DNA from: JAUASW01 sp036880965
Lineage (GTDB): Bacteria; Pseudomonadota; Gammaproteobacteria; Burkholderiales; Burkholderiaceae_C
NCBI RefSeq assembly: GCF_036880965.1
Contig: NZ_JBAJMV010000002.1
Location: forward strand, 1-64,000
DNA: 64,000 bases
Direction of reading: 5' to 3'
Shown: positions 7,328-16,675 of the stretch, in pieces
Position numbering within the stretch: position 1 is the first letter of the stretch
How the letters are laid out: each line of letters begins with the position of its first letter
Notes under the pieces: generated by a model
Seen by the model: the letters and a program-made list of their open reading frames with translations, nothing else
The model's database searches: none
Told to the model about the DNA's origin: nothing
Program-made: the position numbers and the translations under genes

Positions 7328-8830
7328 TCAGCGCTTCGGCGAGGTCAGGCGTGCGCCCTGCGGGCGACCACCACCACCGCCACCGCCTTCGCGGCGCGGC
7401 TGCTGGCCCTGAGGCGCCGGACGGCGCGGCTGTTGCGCCTGCTGCGACTGGCCGCCACCGCCTTGCGGGCGGCCCTGGCCTTGCCCTTGGCCCTGACGTG
7501 CCGGTGCCTGACCGGGATGAGCCGGACGGCCACCACCGCCAGCACCGGGACGACCACCGCCGCCACCAGGACGACCGCCACGGCCACCGCCACCGCCGCC
7601 GCCGCCGCCGGGACGGCCACCACGCGTGGTGCCGCCGACGCCGATGGTCATGCGACCCAGCACGATGGGCTCGGCGCGCTCGCTCGGATCGGGTGCAAAT
7701 CCGGCCACGATTTCCTTGGGGATCTCGCGCTTGATCAGCTTCTCGATGTCGCGCAGGAAGATGTTCTCGTCCACGCAGACCAGGCTGACAGCCTCGCCTT
7801 GCGCGCCAGCGCGACCGGTACGGCCGATGCGGTGCACATAGTCTTCGGGCACGTTGGGCAGCTCGAAGTTGACGACGTGTGGCAGTTGGTCGATGTCGAT
7901 GCCGCGGGCGGCAATGTCGGTCGCGACCAGGCAGGTCAGATCGCCGCTCTTGAAGTCGGCCAGCGCCTTGGTGCGGGCACCCTGGCTCTTGTTGCCGTGG
8001 ATGGCCATGGCGGAAATGCCCTGGTCATTCAGGAAGTCGGTCAGCCGATTGGCGCCATGCTTCATGCGGGTAAAGACCAGCACCTGCTGCCAGTCGCCCG
8101 ACTTGATCAGATGGGCCAGCAATTCCTTCTTGCGCTCGCGGCCGACCGGGTGGACCTTCTGCGCAATGGCGTCATTGGTCTGGTTGCGGCGAGCCACCTC
8201 GATCAGTGCCGGTTGGTTCAGCAAGCGGTCAGCCAGGTTCTTGATCTCGTCGCTGAAGGTGGCCGAGAACAGCAGGCTCTGCTTCTTGGCAGGCAGCAGT
8301 GCCAGCACCTTCTTGATGTCGTGCACGAAGCCCATGTCGAGCATGCGGTCGGCTTCGTCGAGCACCAGGATCTGTACTTGCGAGAGGTCCAGCGTGCCTT
8401 GCTGCGCGTGGTCGAGCAGGCGGCCAGGTGTGGCGACGAGGATGTCGACGCCGTCTCGCAGGCGGTTGATCTGCGGCTGCATGCCGACGCCGCCGAACAT
8501 GACCATGCTCTTCAGCGGCAGGTACTTGCCATAGGTCTTGACGCTCTCCTCGACCTGGGCCGCAAGTTCGCGGGTCGGGGTCAGTACGAGGGCGCGGATC
8601 GCGGGCTTGCCGCGCTTGTTGGTGGCGGGCTCGCCGGTGCTCAGGCGATGCAGCATCGGCAAGGTGAAGCCGGCGGTCTTGCCGGTGCCGGTCTGGGCAC
8701 CTGCAAGGAGGTCGCCGCCTTGAAGGACGGCGGGAATTGCTTGGGCTTGGATTGGGGTCGGGGAGGTGTAGCCGGCGTCGGCAATGGCCTTCAGCAGCGG
8801 TGCTGCAAGGCCCAGGGATTCGAAGGTCAT
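7328..8830 (-). CDS. rhlE: DEAD-box ATP-dependent RNA helicase RhlE
   Basis: 500-residue RNA helicase. The Q motif and GYTSPTPIQAQAIP are followed by motif I AQTGTGKT, Ia PTRELAAQV, Ib TPGRLLD, motif II DEAD, III SATF, IV VFTRMKHGANRL, V ATDIAARGID and VI HRIGRTGRAG. The core (about residues 1–380) is followed by a roughly 110-residue low-complexity tail extremely rich in Gly, Arg, Gln and Pro, including runs of eight or nine glycines, as in RNA-binding RGG tails of RhlE. ATG 8830 (MTFESLGL) is the family start; the frame extends 14 codons further without support. No strong ribosome site is visible. Probable roles are ribosome assembly or cold adaptation. Confidence 0.94.
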   Translation of the reverse strand: MTFESLGLAAPLLKAIADAGYTSPTPIQAQAIPAVLQGGDLLAGAQTGTGKTAGFTLPMLHRLSTGEPATNKRGKPAIRALVLTPTRELAAQVEESVKTYGKYLPLKSMVMFGGVGMQPQINRLRDGVDILVATPGRLLDHAQQGTLDLSQVQILVLDEADRMLDMGFVHDIKKVLALLPAKKQSLLFSATFSDEIKNLADRLLNQPALIEVARRNQTNDAIAQKVHPVGRERKKELLAHLIKSGDWQQVLVFTRMKHGANRLTDFLNDQGISAMAIHGNKSQGARTKALADFKSGDLTCLVATDIAARGIDIDQLPHVVNFELPNVPEDYVHRIGRTGRAGAQGEAVSLVCVDENIFLRDIEKLIKREIPKEIVAGFAPDPSERAEPIVLGRMTIGVGGTTRGGRPGGGGGGGGGRGGRPGGGGGRPGAGGGGRPAHPGQAPARQGQGQGQGRPQGGGGQSQQAQQPRRPAPQGQQPRREGGGGGGGRPQGARLTSPKR

Positions 8831-8968
8831 TGACTGCTTGGTGAGCACGGTGCCGGTTGAGCATGGCCACACAGCTGTTGCGGCTGTGCCAGTCTTAGGG
8901 CCCTGCGAGGCGTGTGCGTTGGCTCAAAAAAATGAAACGCCGCACAAAGACTGTGTTGTGCAGCGTTG

Positions 8969-8986
8969 GCCCGCATTATAGCGGGC
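8969..8986 (-). promoter_or_regulatory. Candidate rhlE promoter: TATAAT in the loop of an inverted repeat
   Basis: On the minus strand GCCCGC-TATAAT-GCGGGC places a consensus -10 hexamer (8980–8975) exactly in the loop of a perfect 6-base inverted repeat. It would give a leader of about 135 bases before rhlE. No good -35 box is seen at 16–18 bases. Further along the leader lie a GCACAA/TTGTGC stem (8942–8947 with 8956–8961) and, 9 bases later, a run of seven T (8932–8926). Confidence 0.5.
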
Positions 8987-8989
8987 GCT

Positions 8990-10579
8990 TCATGGAGAGA
9001 CCGTGACCCAATTCAGCTCAAGCCAGTTGTCGGCACGATGTTGGGCGCTGACCTTGCTGCGCATCGCCCAGGGGGCGGTCTGGCGATGCAAGGGCAGGAT
9101 GGGCAATGAGTCACGGTATTCACGCAAGGCGGCGCGCAGCAGCTGCTCGCGCTTGACGGGATCGGCTTCGATGCTGGACGCGGCGGCCAGCGAGTCGGCT
9201 TTCTCGACCTTCCAGCCGCCGAAATTGGCGTAGCCCACCCCTTGCTCGGCCGGCGAGCGCAGCACCGGGGTCAGCATGGTCTCTGCATCGGTGATGGCGC
9301 CACCCCAGCCGTAGAGGAACAAGCTGGTGTCGCCCTTCTCGAGCTTGGGGAAAAGGGTGACGCGCGGCTGCGCGTTGACCCGCACGGTGACCTTGATCTT
9401 CTTCCACATGGCGGCAAGGGCCAGGCAGATTTCCTCGTCGTTCACGTAGCGGTTGTTGGGGCAGTCGAGTGTGACTTCGAAACCTTCCGGATAGCCAGCC
9501 TCGGCCATCAGCTTCTGTGCGCCTGGCAGATCAAGCGGCAGACGGGCTTCGAGTTGCGGGTCATTGAAACTGCCAAGGGGCGAGGGCGTGAGGCTGCCGG
9601 TGGGGGCGCTCTGGCCATTCATCAGCTTGACCTTGATCGCTTCGATGTCGATGGCTTGATAGAGCGCTCGCCGCACTCGCAGGTCCTTGAACGGGTTCTT
9701 GTTGCCGGGCACCTTGCCGTAGAGCAGGCGGTCGCGATGCTGGTCCATGCCGATGAAGATCAGTCGGTTTTCCAGACCTTCGAGCAGCTTGATATGGGGC
9801 GACTGGCGCAGCTTGGCCAGGTCTCTTGGCGCCGGGTCCAGCACCAGGTCGATCTCGCCAGAGATCAGCGCCGCGTTGCGCGTGGCGTCGTTGGCAATCG
9901 GTATCAGATGCGCTTCCTGCACATTGCCGGCGTGCCTGTCCCACCAGGCCGGGTTTCGCTTGAGCGCGGTTTTCATGCCCGGCTGGCGTTCGGCGAGCTG
10001 ATAGGGGCCGGTGCCGTTGGCATGCATGGCCGTGTAGCTCTCCTCGCGCTCCTTGAAGTTCAAGGGCCGCAGCACCTTGTGTTTCTCGGCCCAGGGCTTG
10101 CTCATCATCCACAGTTGCACGAGGTGGTCGAGGAAGAGTGGGTTGGGCTTGTCGAGCTGGAACTCCACCGTCGAGGCATCGAGCTTGCGCGGCTTGCCCA
10201 CCGGCGCCGCGTAGACGCGGATCAGCGAGTTTGGGTCCATGGCGCGCTGGATCGAGAAGATCACATCGTCGGCCGTGAACGGCGTGCCGTCGTGGAACTT
10301 GACGCCCTGGCGCAGCTTCAGGCGCCACAGCAGCGGCGAGACCTGCTTCCACTCGGTAGCCAGGCCGGGCGCTACTTTCAGCTGGCGGTCGCGCTTGACC
10401 AGGGTTTCATAGATCTGGCCATTGACCATATTGGTCAGGATCTCGTTCTGCGAATGCGGGTCGAGCGTCTGTACATCGCCCTGGGCGGCCCAGCGCAGCG
10501 TCTGGGCACCCGCTGAAGCAAAGAGCGCGAGCAGAACGGTGAAGGCAAAGGTGAAGGGAAGGGCGGTCTTGTTTTTCAT
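8990..10579 (-). CDS. ABC transporter substrate-binding protein, family 5 (peptide/nickel type)
   Basis: A 529-residue periplasmic binding protein. An N-terminal signal peptide (MKNKTALPF...ASAGAQ) is followed by the SBP_bac_5 hallmarks LDPHSQNEILTNMVNGQIYETLV, KFHDGTPFTADDVIFSIQRAMDP, NGTGPYQLAERQPG and DLRVRRALYQAID. Relatives bind di- or oligopeptides, some bind heme or nickel. No permease or ATPase gene adjoins it, so it must serve a transporter encoded elsewhere. It is transcribed divergently from ettA across a 175-base gap (10580–10754). The start is set by the signal peptide; upstream in-frame ATGs lack coding character. Confidence 0.9.
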   Translation of the reverse strand: MKNKTALPFTFAFTVLLALFASAGAQTLRWAAQGDVQTLDPHSQNEILTNMVNGQIYETLVKRDRQLKVAPGLATEWKQVSPLLWRLKLRQGVKFHDGTPFTADDVIFSIQRAMDPNSLIRVYAAPVGKPRKLDASTVEFQLDKPNPLFLDHLVQLWMMSKPWAEKHKVLRPLNFKEREESYTAMHANGTGPYQLAERQPGMKTALKRNPAWWDRHAGNVQEAHLIPIANDATRNAALISGEIDLVLDPAPRDLAKLRQSPHIKLLEGLENRLIFIGMDQHRDRLLYGKVPGNKNPFKDLRVRRALYQAIDIEAIKVKLMNGQSAPTGSLTPSPLGSFNDPQLEARLPLDLPGAQKLMAEAGYPEGFEVTLDCPNNRYVNDEEICLALAAMWKKIKVTVRVNAQPRVTLFPKLEKGDTSLFLYGWGGAITDAETMLTPVLRSPAEQGVGYANFGGWKVEKADSLAAASSIEADPVKREQLLRAALREYRDSLPILPLHRQTAPWAMRSKVSAQHRADNWLELNWVTVSP

Positions 10580-10754
10580 GCTTGGCCGCAGTGTAGGTTT
10601 CCCCTCATGACCTTTGCAGGCCGGAGGGCTCGCATCGGTAGCAAGGCTGGCTGCTCCGGGATGCGACAATGTGCCGTTCAGCGCTCTGCCACCGGCACCG
10701 CGCGCGCAGGCCTCGCCTGCAGCATCAAATCCCCCAGCAATTCCAGGAAGCCCC

Positions 10755-12419
<1,665 letters not shown>

Positions 12420-12424
12420 TGATC

Positions 12425-12447
12425 ACGGGCCCGCAAGGGCCCGTTTC
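12425..12447 (+). terminator. Intrinsic terminator of ettA
   Basis: ACGGGCCC, loop GCAA, GGGCCCGT, then TTTC, starting 5 bases after the ettA stop. A short T tract makes it moderate. Confidence 0.65.
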
Positions 12448-12583
12448 GCAACTGGCCCCGCACGGACGCTTCTCATGCTTGCCTCTGGGCCGAAGGTGTT
12501 CACACATCTTTACCCCTAGGGCATGTCACGGATACGCGCGCTGGCGACCATGCTCACACACCAACCCCTTGTGGAGACCTGTG

Positions 12584-13090
12584 ATGAGCACGATGAACCT
12601 GAAGCGATTCGCCCTGGCCGGACTGCTGGGCTTGGCTGCCTTTGCAAGCCAGGCGCAACCGATGGGCCACCATGGACGTGGCGGCCCCGGCGGTCCTGGC
12701 GGCATGATGCCGTTCGGTCGCATGGAGCATGTGCTGGAAGCGGTCGACGCCACCGAAGCCCAGCGCACCCAGATCCAGGCCATCATGAAGGCGGCTGCCG
12801 CCGATCTGAAGGCCCAGCATGAAGCCGGCCGTGCGCTTCACGAGCGTGGCCTGGCGCTGTTTGCCGCTCCGACCATCGACGCCGCCGCCTTCGAGACGCT
12901 GCGCCAGCAAACCCAGGCCCAGCATGACGCCGCCAGCAAGCGCATGACGCAAGCCATGGTCGACGCCGCCCGCGTGCTGACGCCTGAGCAGCGCGCCAAG
13001 TTCGCCGAAAAGATGAAGAAGCGCCAGGCGCGCATGGCTGAGCACATGAAGCATGCGCAGCAGGAGCGCGCCGCCAAGCCCAAGCAATAA
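12584..13090 (+). CDS. Spy/CpxP-type periplasmic chaperone (LTXXQ family)
   Basis: A 168-residue exported protein. It has a signal peptide (ends ASQAQ), a His/Gly-rich segment MGHHGRGGPGGPGGMM, then an almost entirely helical charged domain with the LTPEQRAKF copy of the LTxxQ motif and a degenerate first copy VDATEAQRTQ. Spy and CpxP are antiparallel helical dimers that bind unfolded periplasmic proteins and, for CpxP, silence the CpxA kinase. It lies directly upstream of a response regulator and sensor kinase, which supports a Cpx-like circuit. GGAG lies 8–9 bases before the chosen ATG. The His-rich stretch could bind metal. Confidence 0.85.
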   Translation: MSTMNLKRFALAGLLGLAAFASQAQPMGHHGRGGPGGPGGMMPFGRMEHVLEAVDATEAQRTQIQAIMKAAAADLKAQHEAGRALHERGLALFAAPTIDAAAFETLRQQTQAQHDAASKRMTQAMVDAARVLTPEQRAKFAEKMKKRQARMAEHMKHAQQERAAKPKQ

Positions 13091-13191
13091 GCCGGCAAGG
13101 ACGGGCTATGCTCGAAGCTTTCAAAACCAGCCCCTCGTGGGGTGCCAGCACGGAGCGCCAGCCGTCCCGCGCCGGCGCCCTGTCTGCGACC

Positions 13192-13899
13192 ATGAGTACC
13201 AAGCTGCTGCTGATCGATGACGATGCCCGTCTGACTTCCATGGTCGGCGACTACCTGAGCCTTGCCGGATTCGAGGTGGCAGTGGCGGGCTCGCTGGCTG
13301 CCGGCCGCGCGGCCTTGCAGGACGCCATGCCCGACCTGCTGGTGCTGGACCTGATGCTGCCCGACGGCGACGGACTGGACTTCTGCCGTGAACTGCGCGC
13401 GAGCCAGCGCCTGAAACGCCTGCCGGTGCTGATGCTGTCGGCCCGGGGCGAGCCGATGGACCGCATCCTTGGCCTGGAGCTGGGTGCGGACGACTACCTC
13501 CCCAAGCCATTCGAGCCACGCGAGCTGCAGGCGCGCATCAAGGCCTTGTTGCGCCGCGCCGAACCGGGCGCGTCCGACGATGAGGTGATGCGCTTCGGCC
13601 GTCTCGAGATCGACATGGCTGCGCGCCTGGCCCGCCTGGACGGCAAGCCTTGCGATCTGACCAGTCACCAGTTCGATCTCCTGGTCGTGCTGGCGCAAAG
13701 CCCGGGCCGCGTGCTCTCGCGAGACCAGATCATGGATGCGCTGAAGGGCCATCCGCTCGATGCCTTTGATCGTTCGATTGACGTGCATATCTCGCGCATC
13801 CGCGCCTTGATTGAAGATGACCCGAAGGCACCGCGCCGTGTCTTGACGGTGCGCGGGGCCGGCTACGTGTTTGCCCGCAAACAAGACGCTGATGCATAA
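13192..13899 (+). CDS. OmpR/PhoB-family response regulator
   Basis: A 235-residue DNA-binding regulator. The receiver domain has the acidic pair in LLLIDDDARL, phosphoacceptor Asp53 in LLVLDLMLPDGDG, Ser in LMLSARG and Lys in DDYLPKPFEPREL. The winged-helix output domain has LTSHQFDLLVVLAQSPGRVLSR and the recognition region SIDVHISRIRALIEDDP...RTVRGAGYVF-type ending. An in-frame ATG at 13108 has an AAGGA ribosome site and would add 28 residues of low-quality sequence. I prefer 13192 because the receiver fold begins there, but the longer form is possible. Partner is the kinase at 14026. Overall architecture is CpxR/RstA-like. Confidence 0.9.
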   Translation: MSTKLLLIDDDARLTSMVGDYLSLAGFEVAVAGSLAAGRAALQDAMPDLLVLDLMLPDGDGLDFCRELRASQRLKRLPVLMLSARGEPMDRILGLELGADDYLPKPFEPRELQARIKALLRRAEPGASDDEVMRFGRLEIDMAARLARLDGKPCDLTSHQFDLLVVLAQSPGRVLSRDQIMDALKGHPLDAFDRSIDVHISRIRALIEDDPKAPRRVLTVRGAGYVFARKQDADA

Positions 13900-13902
13900 G
13901 AG

Positions 13903-13940
13903 CCCCTCGCCTGTGAGTACCCAAGCGGCCCCCCGAGGGG
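13903..13940. repeat. C/G-rich stem-loop between regulator and kinase genes
   Basis: CCCCTCG (13903–13909) and CGAGGGG (13934–13940) are perfect inverted arms in the 126-base gap between the two-component genes. Similar C-tract/G-tract hairpins occur at 15410–15427, 57035–57055 and 57074–57091, suggesting a dispersed intergenic repeat class rather than a terminator, since no T run follows. Confidence 0.5.
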
Positions 13941-14025
13941 ACCCCGTCGTGTTTGGTGGGTGCCCCAATCACGACTGTCGCGCTCCAGCTCGGGAGCGGC
14001 CCGTCGCTGTTGCAAGTTCAATCGT

Positions 14026-15393
14026 ATGAAGGCGCTTTACCTACGGATTTACCTGACGGTGGTGGTCGTGCTTGCGGCATTCGCCTTCGGCTCGGCCTGG
14101 CTGTTCCAGCATCAGATCGAACAGGAGCGCGGAACGGCCGACGCTGCCGCCAGCGAGCGGCTCACGGCGATAGCGTTGCTGATTCATCGCGCATTGCCGG
14201 CCGCCAGCACGCCGCGCGAGGAGCAGGCCGCTTCGCTGCGCGAATGGGGCCAGCGACTGCGAATGGCCATTGCACTCGAAGATGCACAAGGCAAGCGAAT
14301 CGCGGCTTCGGATTCATTCCTGCGTCGTGAGGATGAGCCCGGCGCGCGGCGCCTGGCTGTCGATCTTGAAGACGGCCGCAGCCTGGTGATCATGCGACAG
14401 TTTCGCCCGCCGGGTGCCGCTGCCGGCGGCGGACCACAGCAGGGAGCTGGCGCTCGCCAGCCGCCGCCTCGCCGGGACGACGCGCCGCTCAACTTCAACA
14501 TGCTCAGTCATCGCCTTGGCGGTGAAGCACTGGCGCTGCTGCTGGTGCTTCTTTTCTTCGGAGTCGCAGTTGGAGCCTACCCGGTGGTGCGCCGGCTGAC
14601 CCGTCGACTCGAAAGCCTGCAGCGCGGCGTGGAGCGCTTTGGCGAGGGCAATCTCAGCCACCGCGTCGATGACGAAGGCAAGGACGAAGTGGCCCGACTG
14701 GCGGCCAGCTTCAACCGGGCCGCCGGCCAGATCGAGACGCTGCTGCGGTCGCATCAAAGCCTGCTGGCCAATGCCAGCCACGAGTTGCGCTCGCCATTGG
14801 CGCGGCTGAAGATGGCTTTCTCGATGTTCGAGGAAGCCTCGCCAGCTCAGCGAGTGCGTTTGCGCAGCGAGATCGAAACCAATATCGGTGAGCTCGATGC
14901 GTTGGTTGAGGAGGTGCTGCTGGCCAGCCGCCTCGAGGGCGGCACGGGCGCGCCGCAGCTGGATCCGGTCGACCTGCTGGGCGTCGCGGCCGAAGAGGCG
15001 GCCCAGCTAGGCGTGGAGCTGAACGTCGGCAATGGCATGTCCGATGTTCGCGTGATGGGCGAGGAACGACTGTTGCGCCGCGCCTTGCGCAACCTGCTTG
15101 AGAACGCGCGCCGCTATGGCGGCGGCGAAGTGCAGTTGCAGATGCAGCGCGATCTGCGCGAGGTGCAGTTGCGTGTATGCGATCGCGGCCCCGGCGTGCC
15201 TGCCGACATGCGCGAGCGCATCTTTGAGCCCTTCTTCCGCATGCCTGGTCATGCCGAGCAGGCGGGCGGTGTAGGCCTGGGGCTCAGCCTGGTCAAACAG
15301 ATTGCCCAGCGGCACCAAGGCTCGGTGCGTTGCGAAGCACGAGAGGGCGGCGGCAGCTGCTTCGTGCTTGTTCTCCCTTCTCGGCCGGGTTGA
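14026..15393 (+). CDS. HAMP-domain sensor histidine kinase (Cpx/Rst-like)
   Basis: A 455-residue inner-membrane kinase. TM1 is at about residues 7–28, a periplasmic loop at about 29–165, TM2 in LALLLVLLFFGVAVGAYPVV, then HAMP, a HisKA domain with phospho-acceptor His252 in NASHELRSPLARLK, and the ATPase domain with N box LLENARRYG, G1 DRGPGVP, F box FEPFFRM and G2 GVGLGLSLV. The periplasmic loop contains an unusual Pro/Gly/Gln/Arg-rich stretch (about residues 125–155). ATG 14026 gives the standard N-terminus MKALYLRIYL but has no good ribosome site and sits 126 bases after the regulator. A start at 13960 is the only in-frame alternative. Confidence 0.9.
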   Translation: MKALYLRIYLTVVVVLAAFAFGSAWLFQHQIEQERGTADAAASERLTAIALLIHRALPAASTPREEQAASLREWGQRLRMAIALEDAQGKRIAASDSFLRREDEPGARRLAVDLEDGRSLVIMRQFRPPGAAAGGGPQQGAGARQPPPRRDDAPLNFNMLSHRLGGEALALLLVLLFFGVAVGAYPVVRRLTRRLESLQRGVERFGEGNLSHRVDDEGKDEVARLAASFNRAAGQIETLLRSHQSLLANASHELRSPLARLKMAFSMFEEASPAQRVRLRSEIETNIGELDALVEEVLLASRLEGGTGAPQLDPVDLLGVAAEEAAQLGVELNVGNGMSDVRVMGEERLLRRALRNLLENARRYGGGEVQLQMQRDLREVQLRVCDRGPGVPADMRERIFEPFFRMPGHAEQAGGVGLGLSLVKQIAQRHQGSVRCEAREGGGSCFVLVLPSRPG

Positions 15394-15409
15394 CCTGGGG
15401 TTTCCCATA

Positions 15410-15427
15410 CCCCCTCGAGCGCGGGGG
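15410..15427. repeat. C/G-tract hairpin after the kinase gene
   Basis: CCCCC (15410–15414) and GGGGG (15423–15427) flank TCGAGCGC. It has no following T run. It belongs to the same loose class as the hairpins at 13903 and 57035. Confidence 0.4.
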
Positions 15428-15528
15428 GCGCTGCGCGACTGACGACCTCAAACTGGCTTGTGGCGGGGACACTGCAGATTCTTCGAGGCAGGCCTTCCGC
15501 CCGCTTCACCAATCTCTGGAGCGACGTC

Positions 15529-16602
15529 GTGAAATTCCTCAGGACCGTGCTGGCGGCCACCGCCTTGTGTGCAAGTACTACTTCGGCCCTTGCACTTGAC
15601 TTTCAACTGAGCTTCATTGCCGGCACCTCATTGCAGGAGCAGCAGTCCTTTATCACGGCTGCGTCGATGTGGTCGGCCAAGTTCTCTGATCCGGTGACCG
15701 TCAAGCTGACCGTGGGTACCGGTGCACTCGATGCAGGCGTCCTGGCGCAGGCGGGTTCGCGTCGGCTGGTCGGAAGCTACAGCAGTGTGGCGGCACAGTT
15801 GGCGCTGGATGCCACCAGTGCACTGGATGACACGGCAGTTGCCAACCTGACGGCTGGCCCCAGCTTTGGCCTCCTGATGAACCGGACCTCAGACAACCCG
15901 AACGGTGCCGGCTCGGCAACGCCATTTGTTGACGCCAACGGCTCGGCCAACAACTCACAGATTCGCCTCACCGCTGCCAATGCACGCGCACTGGGCTACA
16001 CCTTCGGGGTTGGTGGCGTTTCGGGCGGCTGCACTGATTGCGATGCCTTCATCCAGTTCAGCACCGGCTTCTCGTGGGACCACGATGGTAGCGATGGCAT
16101 CACGGCCGCTGCCTATGACTTCGTCGGCATCGCCGTTCACGAAATCGGGCACGCGCTCGGGTTTGTCAGTGGGGTCGACACCATGGACGCCAATTCGACT
16201 GGAGCATTCGGTTCGAATGCGTTCACCTATGTGTCGCCTTTGGACCTGTTCCGCTGGTCGGATGAGAGTCGTGCGGCCAATGTCAGCGATTGGACTGCCG
16301 ACAATCGTGACAAGTACTTCAGCGTCGACCGTGGCTTGACAGAAGGCGCCTTGTTCTCGAACGGCGTGACACGCGGTGACGGCCGCCAGGCCAGCCATTG
16401 GAAGGACAACCAGGGCATTGGCATCCTGGATCCGACCGCTGCACGTGGCGAGTTCTTGTCGATTTCCGAGAACGACCTGATGGCCCTCGATGCCATTGGC
16501 TGGGACCGGGCCGCTGCGGTGCCTATCCCGTCCACCCTGCTGCTGTCGGGTCTGGGCTTGCTGGCGCTGCTGGGCTCGCGTCGCGGGCAACGCCGCGCCT
16601 GA
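15529..16602 (+). CDS. PEP-CTERM-sorted zinc metalloprotease (NF038122-like)
   Basis: A 357-residue exported protease. It has a signal peptide (residues 1–22, ending LALA) and the metzincin-like zinc motif HEIGHALGF at 204–212. The C-terminal sorting tail is VPIPSTLLLSGLGLLALLGSRRGQRRA-type: a VPxPS motif, one membrane helix and a basic end. This is the PEP-CTERM signal recognised by exosortase in biofilm/exopolysaccharide-producing Gram-negatives. GTG at 15529 is selected because TGGAG precedes it by 8 bases and the signal peptide begins there. The exosortase is not in the window. Overall sequence fits the family described as NF038122 metalloproteases; the substrate is unknown. Confidence 0.85.
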   Translation: MKFLRTVLAATALCASTTSALALDFQLSFIAGTSLQEQQSFITAASMWSAKFSDPVTVKLTVGTGALDAGVLAQAGSRRLVGSYSSVAAQLALDATSALDDTAVANLTAGPSFGLLMNRTSDNPNGAGSATPFVDANGSANNSQIRLTAANARALGYTFGVGGVSGGCTDCDAFIQFSTGFSWDHDGSDGITAAAYDFVGIAVHEIGHALGFVSGVDTMDANSTGAFGSNAFTYVSPLDLFRWSDESRAANVSDWTADNRDKYFSVDRGLTEGALFSNGVTRGDGRQASHWKDNQGIGILDPTAARGEFLSISENDLMALDAIGWDRAAAVPIPSTLLLSGLGLLALLGSRRGQRRA

Positions 16603-16638
16603 TTGCTTGGTTGTTTGAGAGCGTCTGCTTTCAGCAAG

Positions 16639-16670
16639 AGCCGCTTGAGCAATCAAGCGGCTTATTTCTT
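16639..16670 (+). terminator. Intrinsic terminator of the PEP-CTERM protease gene
   Basis: Perfect 10-base stem AGCCGCTTGA/TCAAGCGGCT with GCAA loop, followed by TATTTCTT. Confidence 0.85.
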
Positions 16671-16675
16671 GCAGC

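Noticed and set aside
7433..8833. 466-codon plus-strand frame over rhlE
   Set aside because: Antisense to a full set of DEAD-box motifs.
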